Source: Hippophae tibetana
Taxonomy: Eukaryota > Streptophyta > Magnoliopsida > Rosales > Elaeagnaceae
Length of the DNA stretch: 64,000 nt
Assembly: GCA_037013495.1 (NCBI GenBank)
Contig: CM072810.1
Span: 29,727,843-29,791,842 of the forward strand
Reading direction: 5' to 3'
The translations under genes were made by a program, and so were the position numbers. The notes beneath the pieces were generated by a model that did not search any database, was not told the DNA's origin, and saw nothing but the letters and a program-made list of their open reading frames with translations. This document shows, piece after piece, positions 1 through 11,292 of this stretch. How positions within the stretch are numbered: position 1 is the first letter of the stretch; each line of letters starts with the position of its first letter.

Positions 1-56
1 GAAGAGAAAATGGCTTTACTTGCCCAGTGATTTACCTAATTTCTTAGAAAGAAGAA

Positions 57-84
57 ACCATTTTTTAGGGATATAAAAAAAGGT
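57..84. other. T-run/A-run hairpin, A-family form (representative)
   Basis: ACCATTTTTT at 57-66 can pair with AAAAAAAGGT at 75-84 around the 8-base loop AGGGATAT, with a single A/A mismatch. The same structure appears in every A monomer at this phase. The B equivalent has lost the mismatch. Whether it folds or works in vivo is unknown. Confidence 0.6.
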
Positions 85-829
85 AATTCGAGCTCTAAAA
101 TGATTATTACGATGAATTTAAAATTAAACTGCTTCAAAAGAACATGAAACATTTTGAAACTAGTCATAGTGGCATGTCAACAATAAAATAAATCAGGAAT
201 TATATAGTTGAATTGAAATTTTGAACTCTATATCACGCATGATGATGAAACTTTGGACAAATATTTTACATGTTTTTCAAACGTTATGAACTACTCGTAC
301 CACTTGGGTGGACCTATTAGCAAAGAAAATTAGATTGAGAAAATCATTGCTAATCTACCTTATCATTTCCATTCCAAAGCTACCTTGCTTAAGTCCATGT
401 ACAAGACCACTGAACATACTGTTAAATGAATCTGTTGGGCAAGTATTCGAATTGCATCATATGTTGCCCAGATAAGAGCAATCTACTTTGTAGGAGCGAA
501 AGTACTTAGCTCTCAAGAAATCAAGAATAGTGGTCCGCACGAGGACGTTCTTGACCAAATTGTTAGAAATGATGACTCTAATCTCAATGAAGAGAAAATG
601 GCTTTACTTGCCCAGAGATTTACCATATTTCTTAGAAAGAAGAAACCATTTTTTAGGGATATAAAAAAAGGTAATTCGAGCTCTAAAATGTTTATTACGA
701 TGAATTTAAAATTAAACTGCTTCAAAAGAACATGAAACATTTTGGAGACTAGTCATAGTGGCATGTCACCAATAAAATAAATCAGGAATTATATAGTTGA
801 AATGAAATTTTGAACACTATATCACGCAA

Positions 830-1324
830 GATGATGAAAGTTTGGACAAATGTTTTACACGTTTTTCAAACGTTATGAACTACTCGTACCACTTGGGTGG
901 ACCTATTAGCAAAGAAAATTAGATTGAGAAAATCATTGCTAATCTACCTTATCATTTCCATTCCAAAGCTACCTTGCTTAAGTCCATGTACAAGCCCACT
1001 GAACATACTGTTAAATGAATCTGTTGGGCAAGTATTCGAATTGCATCATATGTTGCCCAGATAAGAGCAATCTACTTTGTAGGAGCGAAAGTACTTAGCT
1101 CTCAAGAAATCAAGGATAGTGGTCCGCACAAGGATGTTCTTGACCGAATTGTTAGAAATGATGACTCTAATCCCAATGAAGAGAAAATGGCTTTACTTGC
1201 CCAGAAATTTACCAAATTTCTTAGAAAGAAGAAACCATTTTTTAGGGATATGAAAAAAGGTAATTTGAGCTCTAAAATTATTATTACGATGAATTTAAAA
1301 TTAAACTGCTTGAAAAGAACATGA
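830..1324 (+). pseudogene. Decayed gag-like fragment in a block A monomer (representative)
   Basis: I recognise this as a fragment of a plant Ty1/copia-type gag (UBN2-like region), not a working gene. It is 165 codons in one frame. It opens with DDESLDKCFTRFSNVMN, resembling the family's D-E-x-x-D-x-x-F-x-x-F/L region, then LPYHFHSKATLL, matching the family's LP-x-x-F-x-x-K-x-T stretch. It ends with NEEKMALLAQKFTKFLRKKK, resembling the acidic-then-basic segment before the zinc knuckle. No CCHC knuckle follows, and no protease, integrase or reverse transcriptase is present. Stops TAG at 920-922 and TGA at 1016-1018 break it before the end at 1322-1324. It crosses my phase point and recurs in every A monomer. 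S and T monomers lack one base in ATTAGCAAAG (ATTAGAAAG), which shifts the frame. The assignment is from remembered family motifs and needs a profile search. Confidence 0.68.
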
Positions 1325-3096
1325 AACATTTTGGAAACTAGTCATAGTGGCAAGTCAACAATAAAATAAATGAGGAATTATATAGTTGAATTGAAATTTT
1401 GAACTCTATATCCCGCAAGATAATGAAACTTTGGACAAATGTTTTACATGTTTTTCAAACGTTAGGAACTACTCGTACCACTTGGGTGGACCTATTAGCA
1501 AAGAAAATTAGATTGAGAAAATCATTGCTAATCTACCTTATCATTTCCATTCCAAAGCTACCTTGCTTAAGTCCATGTACAAGCCCACTGAACATACTGT
1601 TAAATGAATCTGTTGGGCAAGTATTCGAATTGCATCATATGTTGCCCAGATAAGAGCAATCTACTTTGTAGGAGCGAAAGTACTTAGCTCTCAAGAAATC
1701 AAGTATAGTGGTCCGCACAAGGATGTTCTTGACCGAATTGTTAGAAATGATGACTCTAATCCCAATGAAGAGAAAATGGCTTTACTTGCCCAGAGATTTA
1801 CCAAATTTCTTAGAAAGAAGAAACCATTTTTTAGGGATATAAAAAAAGGTAATTCGAGCTCTAAAATTATTATTACGATAAATTTAAAATTGAAGTACTT
1901 CAAAAGAACATGTAACATTTTGGAGACTACTCATAGTGGGATGTCAACAATAAAATAAATCAGGAATTATATAGTTGAATTGAAATTTTGAACTCTATAT
2001 CACGCATGATGATGAAACTTTGGACAAATGTTTTACACGTTTTTCAAACGTTATGAACTACTCGTACCACTTGGGTGAACCTATTAGAAAGAAAATTAGA
2101 TTGAGAAAATCATTGCTAATCTACCTTATCATTTCCATTCCAAAGCTACCTTGCTTAAGTCCATGTACAAACCCACTGAACATACTGTTAAATGAATCTG
2201 TTTGGCAAGTATTCGAATTGCATCAAAAGTTACCAAGATAAGAGCAATCTACTTTGTAGGAGCGAAAGTACTTAGCTCTCAAGAAATCAAGTATAGTGGT
2301 CCGCACAAGGATGTTCTTGACCGAATTGTTAGAAATGATGACTCTAATCCCAATGAAGAGAAAATGGCTTTACTTGCCCAGAGATTTACCAAATTTCTTA
2401 GAAAGAAGAAACCATTTTTTAGGGATATAAAAAAAGGTAATTCGAGCTCTAAAATGATTATTACGATGAATTTAAAATTAAACTGCTTCAAAAGAACATG
2501 AAACATTTTGAAACTAGTCATAGTGGGATGTCAACAATAAAATAAATCAGGAATTATATAGTTGAATTGAAATTTTGAACTCTATATGACGCATGATGAT
2601 GAAACTTTGGACAAATGTTTTACACGTTTTTCAAACGTTATGAACTACTCGTACCACTTGGGTGAACCTATTAGAAAGAAAATTAGATTGAGAAAATCAT
2701 TACTAATCTACCTTATCATTTCCATTCCAAAGCTACCTTGCTTAAGTCCATGTACAAGCCCACTGAACATACTGTTAAATGAATCTGTTTGGCAAGTATT
2801 CGAATTGCATCAAAAGTTACCAAGATAAGAGCAATCTACTTTGTAGGAGCGAAAATTCTTAGCTCGCAAGAAATCAAGGATAGTGGTCCGCGAGAGGACA
2901 TTCTTGACCAAATTGTTAGAAATGATGACTCTAATCTCATTGAAGAGAAAATGGCTTTACTTGCCCAGTGATTTACCTAATTTCTTAGAAAGAAGAAACC
3001 ATTTTTTAGGGATATAAAAAAAGGTAATTCGAGCTCTAAAATGATTATTACGATGAATTTAAAATTAAACTGCTTCAAAAGAACATGAAACATTTT

Positions 3097-3205
3097 GGAG
3101 ACTAGTCATAGTGGCATGTCACCAATAAAATAAATCAGGAATTATATAGTTGAAATGAAATTTTGAACACTATATCACGCAAGATGATGAAAGTTTGGAC
3201 AAATG
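3097..3205. other. Q-type conversion-like tract inside a P monomer
   Basis: The equivalent P monomers at 1 and 5884 read TTTTGAAACTAG, GTCAACAATAAAA, GTTGAATTG, ACGCATG and CAAATATTTTA. Here the monomer reads TTTTGGAGACTAG, GTCACCAATAAAA, GTTGAAATG, ACGCAAG, GAAAGTTTGG and CAAATGTTTTA, exactly as in the Q monomer at 589. P-type sequence resumes at 3213 (TACATG instead of TACACG). The clustered switch of several linked differences shows a patchwork monomer. Gene conversion or a double exchange is the inference. Confidence 0.8.
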
Positions 3206-4504
3206 TTTTACATGTTTTTCAAACGTTATGAACTACTCGTACCACTTGGGTGGACCTATTAGCAAAGAAAATTAGATTGAGAAAATCATTGCTAATCTAC
3301 CTTATCATTTCCATTCCAAAGCTACCTTGCTTAAGTCCATGTACAAGACCACTGAACATACTGTTAAATGAATCTGTTGGGCAAGTATTCGAATTGCATC
3401 ATATGTTGCCCAGATAAGAGCAATCTACTTTGTAGGAGCGAAAGTACTTAGCTCTCAAGAAATCAAGAATAGTGGTCCGCACGAGGACGTTCTTGACCAA
3501 ATTGTTAGAAATGATGACTCTAATCTCAATGAAGAGAAAATGGCTTTACTTGCCCAGAGATTTACCATATTTCTTAGAAAGAAGAAACCATTTTTTAGGG
3601 ATATAAAAAAAGGTAATTCGAGCTCTAAAATGTTTATTACGATGAATTTAAAATTAAACTGCTTCAAAAGAACATGAAACATTTTGGAGACTAGTCATAG
3701 TGGCATGTCACCAATAAAATAAATCAGGAATTATATAGTTGAAATGAAATTTTGAACACTATATCACGCAAGATGATGAAAGTTTGGACAAATGTTTTAC
3801 ACGTTTTTCAAACGTTATGAACTACTCGTACCACTTGGGTGGACCTATTAGCAAAGAAAATTAGATTGAGAAAATCATTGCTAATCTACCTTATCATTTC
3901 CATTCCAAAGCTACCTTGCTTAAGTCCATGTACAAGCCCACTGAACATACTGTTAAATGAATCTGTTGGGCAAGTATTCGAATTGCATCATATGTTGCCC
4001 AGATAAGAGCAATCTACTTTGTAGGAGCGAAAGTACTTAGCTCTCAAGAAATCAAGGATAGTGGTCCGCACAAGGATGTTCTTGACCGAATTGTTAGAAA
4101 TGATGACTCTAATCCCAATGAAGAGAAAATGGCTTTACTTGCCCAGAAATTTACCAAATTTCTTAGAAAGAAGAAACCATTTTTTAGGGATATGAAAAAA
4201 GGTAATTTGAGCTCTAAAATTATTATTACGATGAATTTAAAATTAAACTGCTTGAAAAGAACATGAAACATTTTGGAAACTAGTCATAGTGGCAAGTCAA
4301 CAATAAAATAAATGAGGAATTATATAGTTGAATTGAAATTTTGAACTCTATATCCCGCAAGATAATGAAACTTTGGACAAATGTTTTACATGTTTTTCAA
4401 ACGTTAGGAACTACTCGTACCACTTGGGTGGACCTATTAGCAAAGAAAATTAGATTGAGAAAATCATTGCTAATCTACCTTATCATTTCCATTCCAAAGC
4501 TACC

Positions 4505-4900
4505 TTGCTTAAGTCCATGTACAAGCCCACTGAACATACTGTTAAAGGAATCTGTTGGGCAAGTATTCGAATTGCATCATATGTTGCCCAGATAAGAGCA
4601 ATCTACTTTGTAGGAGCGAAAGTACTTAGCTCTCAAGAAATCAAGTATAGTGGTCCGCACAAGGATGTTCTTGACCGAATTGTTAGAAATGATGACTCTA
4701 ATCCCAATGAAGAGAAAATGGCTTTACTTGCCCAGAGATTTACCAAATTTCTTAGAAAGAAGAAACCATTTTTTAGGGATATAAAAAAAGGTAATTCGAG
4801 CTCTAAAATTATTATTACGATAAATTTAAAATTGAAGTACTTCAAAAGAACATGTAACATTTTGGAGACTACTCATAGTGGGATGTCAACAATAAAATAA
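4505..4900 (+). pseudogene. Longest open gag-like stretch in block A
   Basis: This is 131 codons open because one base change turns the usual in-frame TGA into GGA at 4547-4549. It covers the later half of the gag-like piece: the stretch with LKSMYKPTEHTV, then VLSSQEIK, then NEEKMALLAQRFTKFLRKKK and a basic tail. The apparent start is TTG, which is not a normal eukaryotic start, and there is no promoter or upstream coding context. I read it as chance opening of a dead frame in one satellite monomer and not as a gene. Confidence 0.7.
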
Positions 4901-5883
4901 ATCAGGAATTATATAGTTGAATTGAAATTTTGAACTCTATATGACGCATGATGATGAAACTTTGGACAAATGTTTTACACGTTTTTCAAACGTTATGAAC
5001 TACTCGTACCACTTGGGTGAACCTATTAGAAAGAAAATTAGATTGAGAAAATCATTGCTAATCTACCTTATCATTTCCATTCCAAAGCTACCTTGCTTAA
5101 GTCCATGTACAAACCCACTGAACATACTGTTAAATGAATCTGTTTGGCAAGTATTCGAATTGCATCAAAAGTTACCAAGATAAGAGCAATCTACTTTGTA
5201 GGAGCGAAAGTACTTAGCTCTCAAGAAATCAAGTATAGTGGTCCGCACAAGGATGTTCTTGACCGAATTGTTAGAAATGATGACTCTAATCCCAATGAAG
5301 AGAAAATGGCTTTACTTGCCCAGAGATTTACCAAATTTCTTAGAAAGAAGAAACCATTTTTTAGGGATATAAAAAAAGGTCATTCGAGCTCTAAAATGAT
5401 TATTACGATGAATTTAAAATTAAACTGCTTCAAAAGAACATGAAACATTTTGAAACTAGTCATAGTGGGATGTCAACAATAAAATAAATCAGGAATTATA
5501 TAGTTGAATTGAAATTTTGAACTCTATATGACGCATGATGATGAAACTTTGGACAAATGTTTTACACGTTTTTCAAACGTTATGAACTACTCGTACCACT
5601 TGGGTGAACCTATTAGAAAGAAAATTAGATTGAGAAAATCATTACTAATCTACCTTATCATTTCCATTCCAAAGCTACCTTGCTTAAGTCCATGTACAAG
5701 CCCACTGAACATACTGTTAAATGAATCTGTTTGGCAAGTATTCGAATTGCATCAAAAGTTACCAAGATAAGAGCAATCTACTTTGTAGGAGCGAAAATTC
5801 TTAGCTCGCAAGAAATCAAGGATAGTGGTCCGCGAGAGGACATTCTTGACCAAATTGTTAGAAATGATGACTCTAATCTCATT

Positions 5884-8236
5884 GAAGAGAAAATGGCTTT
5901 ACTTGCCCAGTGATTTACCTAATTTCTTAGAAAGAAGAAACCATTTTTTAGGGATATAAAAAAAGGTAATTCGAGCTCTAAAATGATTATTACGATGAAT
6001 TTAAAATTAAACTGCTTCAAAAGAACATGAAACATTTTGAAACTAGTCATAGTGGCATGTCAACAATAAAATAAATCAGGAATTATATAGTTGAATTGAA
6101 ATTTTGAACTCTATATCACGCATGATGATGAAACTTTGGACAAATATTTTACATGTTTTTCAAACGTTATGAACTACTCGTACCACTTGGGTGGACCTAT
6201 TATCAAAGAAAATTAGATTGAGAAAATCATTGCTAATCTACCTTATCATTTCCATTCCAAAGCTACCTTGCTTAAGTCCATGTACAAGCCCACTGAACAT
6301 ACTGTTAAATGAATCTGTTGGGCAAGTATTCGAATTGCATCATATGTTGCCCAGATAAGAGCAATCTACTTTGTAGGAGCGAAAGTACTTAGCTCTCAAG
6401 AAATCAAGGATAGTGGTCCGCGCGAGGACCTTCTTGACCGAATTGTTAGAAATGATGACTCTAATCCCAATGAAGAGAAAATGGCTTTACTTGCCCAGAG
6501 ATTTACCAAATTTCTTATAAAGAAGAAACCATTTTTTAGGGATATAAAAAAAGGTAATTCGAGCTCTAAAATTATTATTACGATAAATTTAAAATTGAAG
6601 TACTTCAAAAGAACATGAAACATTTTGGAGACTACTCATAGTGGGATGTCAACAATAAAATAAATCAGGAATTATATAGTTGAATTGAAATTTTGAACTC
6701 TATATCACGCAAGATGATGAAACTTTGGACAAATGTTTTACACGTTTTTCAAACGTTATGAACTACTCGTACCACTTGGGTGGACCTATTAGCAAAGAAA
6801 ATTAGATTGAGAAAATCATTGCTAATCTACCTTATCATTTCCATTCCAAAGCTACCTTGCTAAAGTCCATGTACAAGCCCACTGAACATACTGTTAAATG
6901 AATCTGTTGGGCAAGTATTCGAATTGCATCATATGTTGCCCAGATAAGAGCAATCTACTTTGTAGGAGCGAAAGTACTTAGCTCTCAAGAAATCAAGGAT
7001 AGTGGTCCGCACAAGGACGTTCTTGACCGAATTGTTAGAAATGATGTCTCTAATCCCGATGAAGAGAAAATGGCTTTACTTGCCCAGAAATTTACCAAAT
7101 TTCTTAGAAAGAAGAAACCATTTTTTAGGGATATGAAAAAAGGTAATTCGAGCTCTAAAATTATTATTACGATGAATTTAAAATTAAACTGCTTCAAAAG
7201 AACATGAAACATTTTGGAAACTAGTCATAGTGGCAAGTCAACAATAAAATAAATGAGGAATTATATAGTTGAATTGAAATTTTGAACTCTATATCCCGCA
7301 AGATAATGAAACTTTGGACAAATGTTTTACATGTTTTTCAAACGTTAGGAACTACTCGTACCACTTGGGTGGACCTATTAGCAAAGAAAAATAGATTGAG
7401 AAAATCATTGCTAATCTACCTTATCATTTCCATTCCAAAGCTACCTTGCTTAAGTCCATGTACAAGCCCACTGAACATACGGTTAAATGAATCTGTTGGG
7501 AAGTATTCGAATTGCATCATATGTTGCCAAGATAAGAGCAATCTATTTTCTAGGAGCGAAAGTACTTAGCTCTCAAGAAATCAAGGATAGTGGTCCGCGC
7601 GAGGACCTTCTTGACCGAATTGTTAGAAATGATGACTCTAATCCCAATGAAGAGAAAATGGCTTTACTTGCCCAGAGATTTACCAAATTTCATAGAAAGA
7701 AGAAACCATTTTTTAGGGATATAAAAAAAGGTAATTCGAGCTCTAAAATTATTATTACGATAAATTTAAAATTGAAGTACTTCAAAAGAACATGTAACAT
7801 TTTGGAGACTACTCATAGTGGGATGTCAACAATAAAATAAATCAGGAATTATATAGTTGAATTGAAATTTTGAACTCTATATGACGCATGATGATGAAAC
7901 TTTGGACAAATGTTTTACACGTTTTTCAAACGTTATGAACTACTCGTACCACTTGGGTGAACCTATTAGAAAGAAAATTAGATTGAGAAAATCATTGCTA
8001 ATCTACCTTATCATTTCCATTCCAAAGCTACCTTGCTTAAGTCCATGTACAAGCCCACTGAACATACTGTTAAATGAATCTGTTTGGCAAGTATTCGAAT
8101 TGCATCAAAAGTTACCAAGATAAGAGCAATCTACTTTGTAGGAGCGAAAATTCTTAGCTCGCAAGAAATCAAGGATAGTGGTCCGCGAGAGGACATTCTT
8201 GACCAAATTGTTAAAAATGATGACTCTAATCTCAAT
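5884..8236. repeat. Irregular A segment of four monomers
   Basis: Monomers start at 5884 (P), 6472 (S-like with TTCTTATAAAG), 7061 (R-like, with CCCGATGAAG and TCGAGCTC instead of TTGAGCTC) and 7649 (S, with TTTCATAGAAAG). Q and T are missing. Linked variants such as CGCGAGGACCTTC at 6420-6432 and 7597-7609 are 1177 bp apart, which points to a dimer relationship inside this segment. It separates the two large duplications of block A. Confidence 0.8.
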
Positions 8237-8349
8237 GAAGAGAAAATGGCTTTACTTGCCCAGTGATTTACCTAATTTCTTAGAAAGAAGAAACCATTTT
8301 TTAGGGATATAAAAAAAGGTAATTCGAGCTCTAAAATGATTATTACGAT

Positions 8350-11292
8350 GAATTTAAAATTAAACTGCTTCAAAAGAACATGAAACATTTTGAAACTAGT
8401 CATAGTGGCATGTCAACAATAAAATAAATCAGGAATTATATAGTTGAATTGAAATTTTGAACTCTATATCACGCATGATGATGAAACTTTGGACAAATAT
8501 TTTACATGTTTTTCAAACGTTATGAACTACTCGTACCACTTGGGTGGACCTATTAGCAAAGAAAATTAGATTGAGAAAATCATTGCTAATCTACCTTATC
8601 ATTTCCATTCCAAAGCTACCTTGCTTAAGTCCATGTACAAGCCCACTGAACATACTGTTAAATGAATCTGTTGGGCAAGTATTCGAATTGCATCATATGT
8701 TGCCCAGATAAGAGCAATCTACTTTGTAGGAGCGAAAGTACTTAGCTCTCAAGAAATCAAGGATAGTGGTCCGCACGAGGACGTTCTTGACCAAATTGTT
8801 AGAAATGATGACTCTAATCTCAATGAAGAGAAAATGGCTTTACTTGCCCAGAGATTTACCATATTTCTTAGAAAGAAGAAACCATTTTTTAGGGATATAA
8901 AAAAAGGTAATTCGAGCTCTAAAATGTTTATTACGATGAATTTAAAATTAAACTGCTTCAAAAGAACATGAAACATTTTGGAGACTAGTCATAGTGGCAT
9001 GTCACCAATAAAATAAATCAGGAATTATATAATTGAAATGAAATTTTGAACACTATATCACGCAAGATGATGAAAGTTTGGACAAATGTTTTACACGTTT
9101 TTCAAACGTTATGAACTACTCGTACCACTTGGGTGGACCTATTAGCAAAGAAAATTAGATTGAGAAAATCATTGCTAATCTACCTTATCATTTCCATTCC
9201 AAAGCTACCTTGCTTAAGTCCATGTACAAGCCCACTGAACATACTGTTAAATGAATCTGTTGGGCAAGTATTCGAATTGCATCATATGTTGCCCAGATAA
9301 GAGCAATCTACTTTGTAGGAGCGAAAGTACTTAGCTCTCAAGAAATCAAGGATAGTGGTCCGCACAAGGATGTTCTTGACCGAATTGTTAGAAATGATGA
9401 CTCTAATCCCAATGAAGAGAAAATGGCTTTACTTGCCCAGAAATTTACCAAATTTCTTAGAAAGAAGAAACCATTTTTTAGGGATATGAAAAAAGGTAAT
9501 TTGAGCTCTAAAATTATTATTACGATGAATTTAAAATTAAACTGCTTGAAAAGAACATGAAACATTTTGGAAACTAGTCATAGTGGCAAGTCAACAATAA
9601 AATAAATGAGGAATTATATAGTTGAATTGAAATTTTGAACTCTATATCCCGCAAGATAATGAAACTTTGGACAAATGTTTTACATGTTTTTCAAACGTTA
9701 GGAACTACTCGTACCACTTGGGTGGACCTATTAGCAAAGAAAATTAGATTGAGAAAATCATTGCTAATCTACCTTATCATTTCCATTCCAAAGCTACCTT
9801 GCTTAAGTCCATGTACAAGCCCACTGAACATACTGTTAAATGAATCTGTTGGGCAAGTATTCGAATTGCATCATATGTTGCCCAGATAAGAGCAATCTAC
9901 TTTGTAGGAGCGAAAGTACTTAGCTCTCAAGAAATCAAGTATAGTGGTCCGCACAAGGATGTTCTTGACCGAATTGTTAGAAATGATGACTCTAATCCCA
10001 ATGAAGAGAAAATGGCTTTACTTGCCCAGAGATTTACCAAATTTCTTAGAAAGAAGAAACCATTTTTTAGGGCTATAAAAAAAGGTAATTCGAGCTCTAA
10101 AATTATTATTACGATAAATTTAAAATTGAAGTACTTCAAAAGAACATGTAACATTTTGGAGACTACTCATAGTGGGATGTCAACAATAAAATAAATCAGG
10201 AATTATATAGTTGAATTGAAATTTTGAACTCTATATCACGCATGATGATGAAACTTTGGACAAATGTTTTACACGTTTTTCAAACGTTATGAACTACTCG
10301 TACCACTTGGGTGAACCTATTAGAAAGAAAATTAGATTGAGAAAATCATTGCTAATCTACCTTATCATTTCCATTCCAAAGCTACCTTGCTTAAGTCCAT
10401 GTACAAGCCCACTGAACATACTGTTAAATGAATCTGTTTGGCAAGTATTCGAATTGCATCAAAAGTTACCAAGATAAGAGCAATCTACTTTGTAGGAGCG
10501 AAAATTCTTAGCTCGCAAGAAATCAAGGATAGTGGTCCGCGAGAGGACATTCTTGACCGAATTGTTAGAAATGATGACTCTAATCTCAATGAAGAGAAAA
10601 TGGCTTTACTTGCCCAGTGATTTACCTAATTTCTTAGAAAGAAGAAACCATTTTTTAGGGATATAAAAAAAGGTAATTCGAGCTCTAAAATGATTATTAC
10701 GATGAATTTAAAATTAAACTGCTTCAAAAGAACATGAAACATTTTGGAGACTAGTCATAGTGGCATGTCAACAATAAAATAAATCAGGAATTATATAGTT
10801 GAATTGAAATTTTGAACTCTATATCACGCATGATGATGAAACTTTGGACAAATATTTTACATGTTTTTCAAACGTTATGAACTACTCGTACCACTTGGGT
10901 GGACCTATTAGCAAAGAAAATTAGATTGAGAAAATCATTGCTAATCTACCTTATCATTTCCATTCCAAAGCTACCTTGCTTAAGTCCATGTACAAGCCCA
11001 CTGAACATACTGTTAAATGAATCTGTTGGGCAAGTATTCGAATTGCATCATATGTTGCCCAGATAAGAGTAATCTACTTTGTAGGAGCGAAAGTACTTAG
11101 CTCTCAAGAAATCAAGTATAGTGGTCCGCACAAGGATGTTCTTGACCGAATTGTTAGAAATGATGACTCTAATCCCAATGAAGAGAAAATGGCTTTACTT
11201 GCCCAGAGATTTACCAAATTTCTTAGAAAGAAGAAACCATTTTTTAGGGATATAAAAAAAGGTAATTCGAGCTCTAAAATTATTATTACGAT
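8350..11292. repeat. 2943-bp tandem duplication in block A, copy 1
   Basis: Monomers starting at 8825 (Q), 9414 (R), 10003 (S) and 10591 (P), with part of the flanking monomers, are repeated 2943 bp downstream. The two copies share private variants: AGGGCTATAAAA near 10071 and 13014, ATATAATTGAAATG near 9027 and 11970, and GAGTAATCTAC near 11068 and 14011. The left limit is approximate and lies inside the monomer at 8237, because the monomer at 11180 has an S-like 5' end. Confidence 0.85.

Larger units (their letters stand above)
1..2941. repeat. 5-mer higher-order repeat P-Q-R-S-T, copy 1
   Basis: It holds five distinguishable monomers starting at 1 (P), 589 (Q), 1178 (R), 1767 (S) and 2355 (T). 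P has CAGTGATTTACCTAATTTC. Q has TTACCATATTTC and CACCAATAAAA. R has GATATGAAAAAAGG and TATATCCCGCAAG. S has GATAAATTTAAAATTGAAG and GAACCTATTAGAAAG. T combines ATGATTATTACGATG with the S-like GAACCTATTAGAAAG. The same order returns 2942 bp later with very few differences, for example position 2008 against 4943-4950 (ATCACGC against ATGACGC), 1605 against 4547, and 2444 against 5382. Confidence 0.93.
2942..5883. repeat. 5-mer higher-order repeat P-Q-R-S-T, copy 2
   Basis: It is nearly identical to the preceding 2941 bp, with monomers starting at 2942, 3531, 4120, 4709 and 5297. The first monomer is a mosaic: between about 3097 and 3205 it carries Q-type bases, while its flanks are P-type. The rest differs from copy 1 by only isolated substitutions. 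This is consistent with a recent tandem duplication followed by a short conversion event. Confidence 0.92.

Noticed and set aside
61..84. TATA-box-like GATATAAAAAAAGG and TTATATAG in A monomers as promoters
   Set aside because: In AT-rich DNA such words are expected by chance, and nothing downstream looks like a transcript or a gene. Satellite transcription is possible but cannot be read from this sequence.
513..740. Minus-strand open frame of 75 codons, repeated in many A monomers
   Set aside because: It lies opposite the gag-like frame and recurs only because the monomer recurs. It has no known domain, no promoter and no codon-level conservation that I can argue for. The similar 80-95 codon minus-strand frames of B (for example 32899-33153) are rejected for the same reason.
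2586..2828. Plus-strand open frame of 80 codons in T and S monomers
   Set aside because: Its first third is the gag-like start (DDETLDKCFTRF), but a one-base loss (ATTAGAAAG) shifts it into a non-gag frame. It is a broken fragment, already covered by the pseudogene entries.
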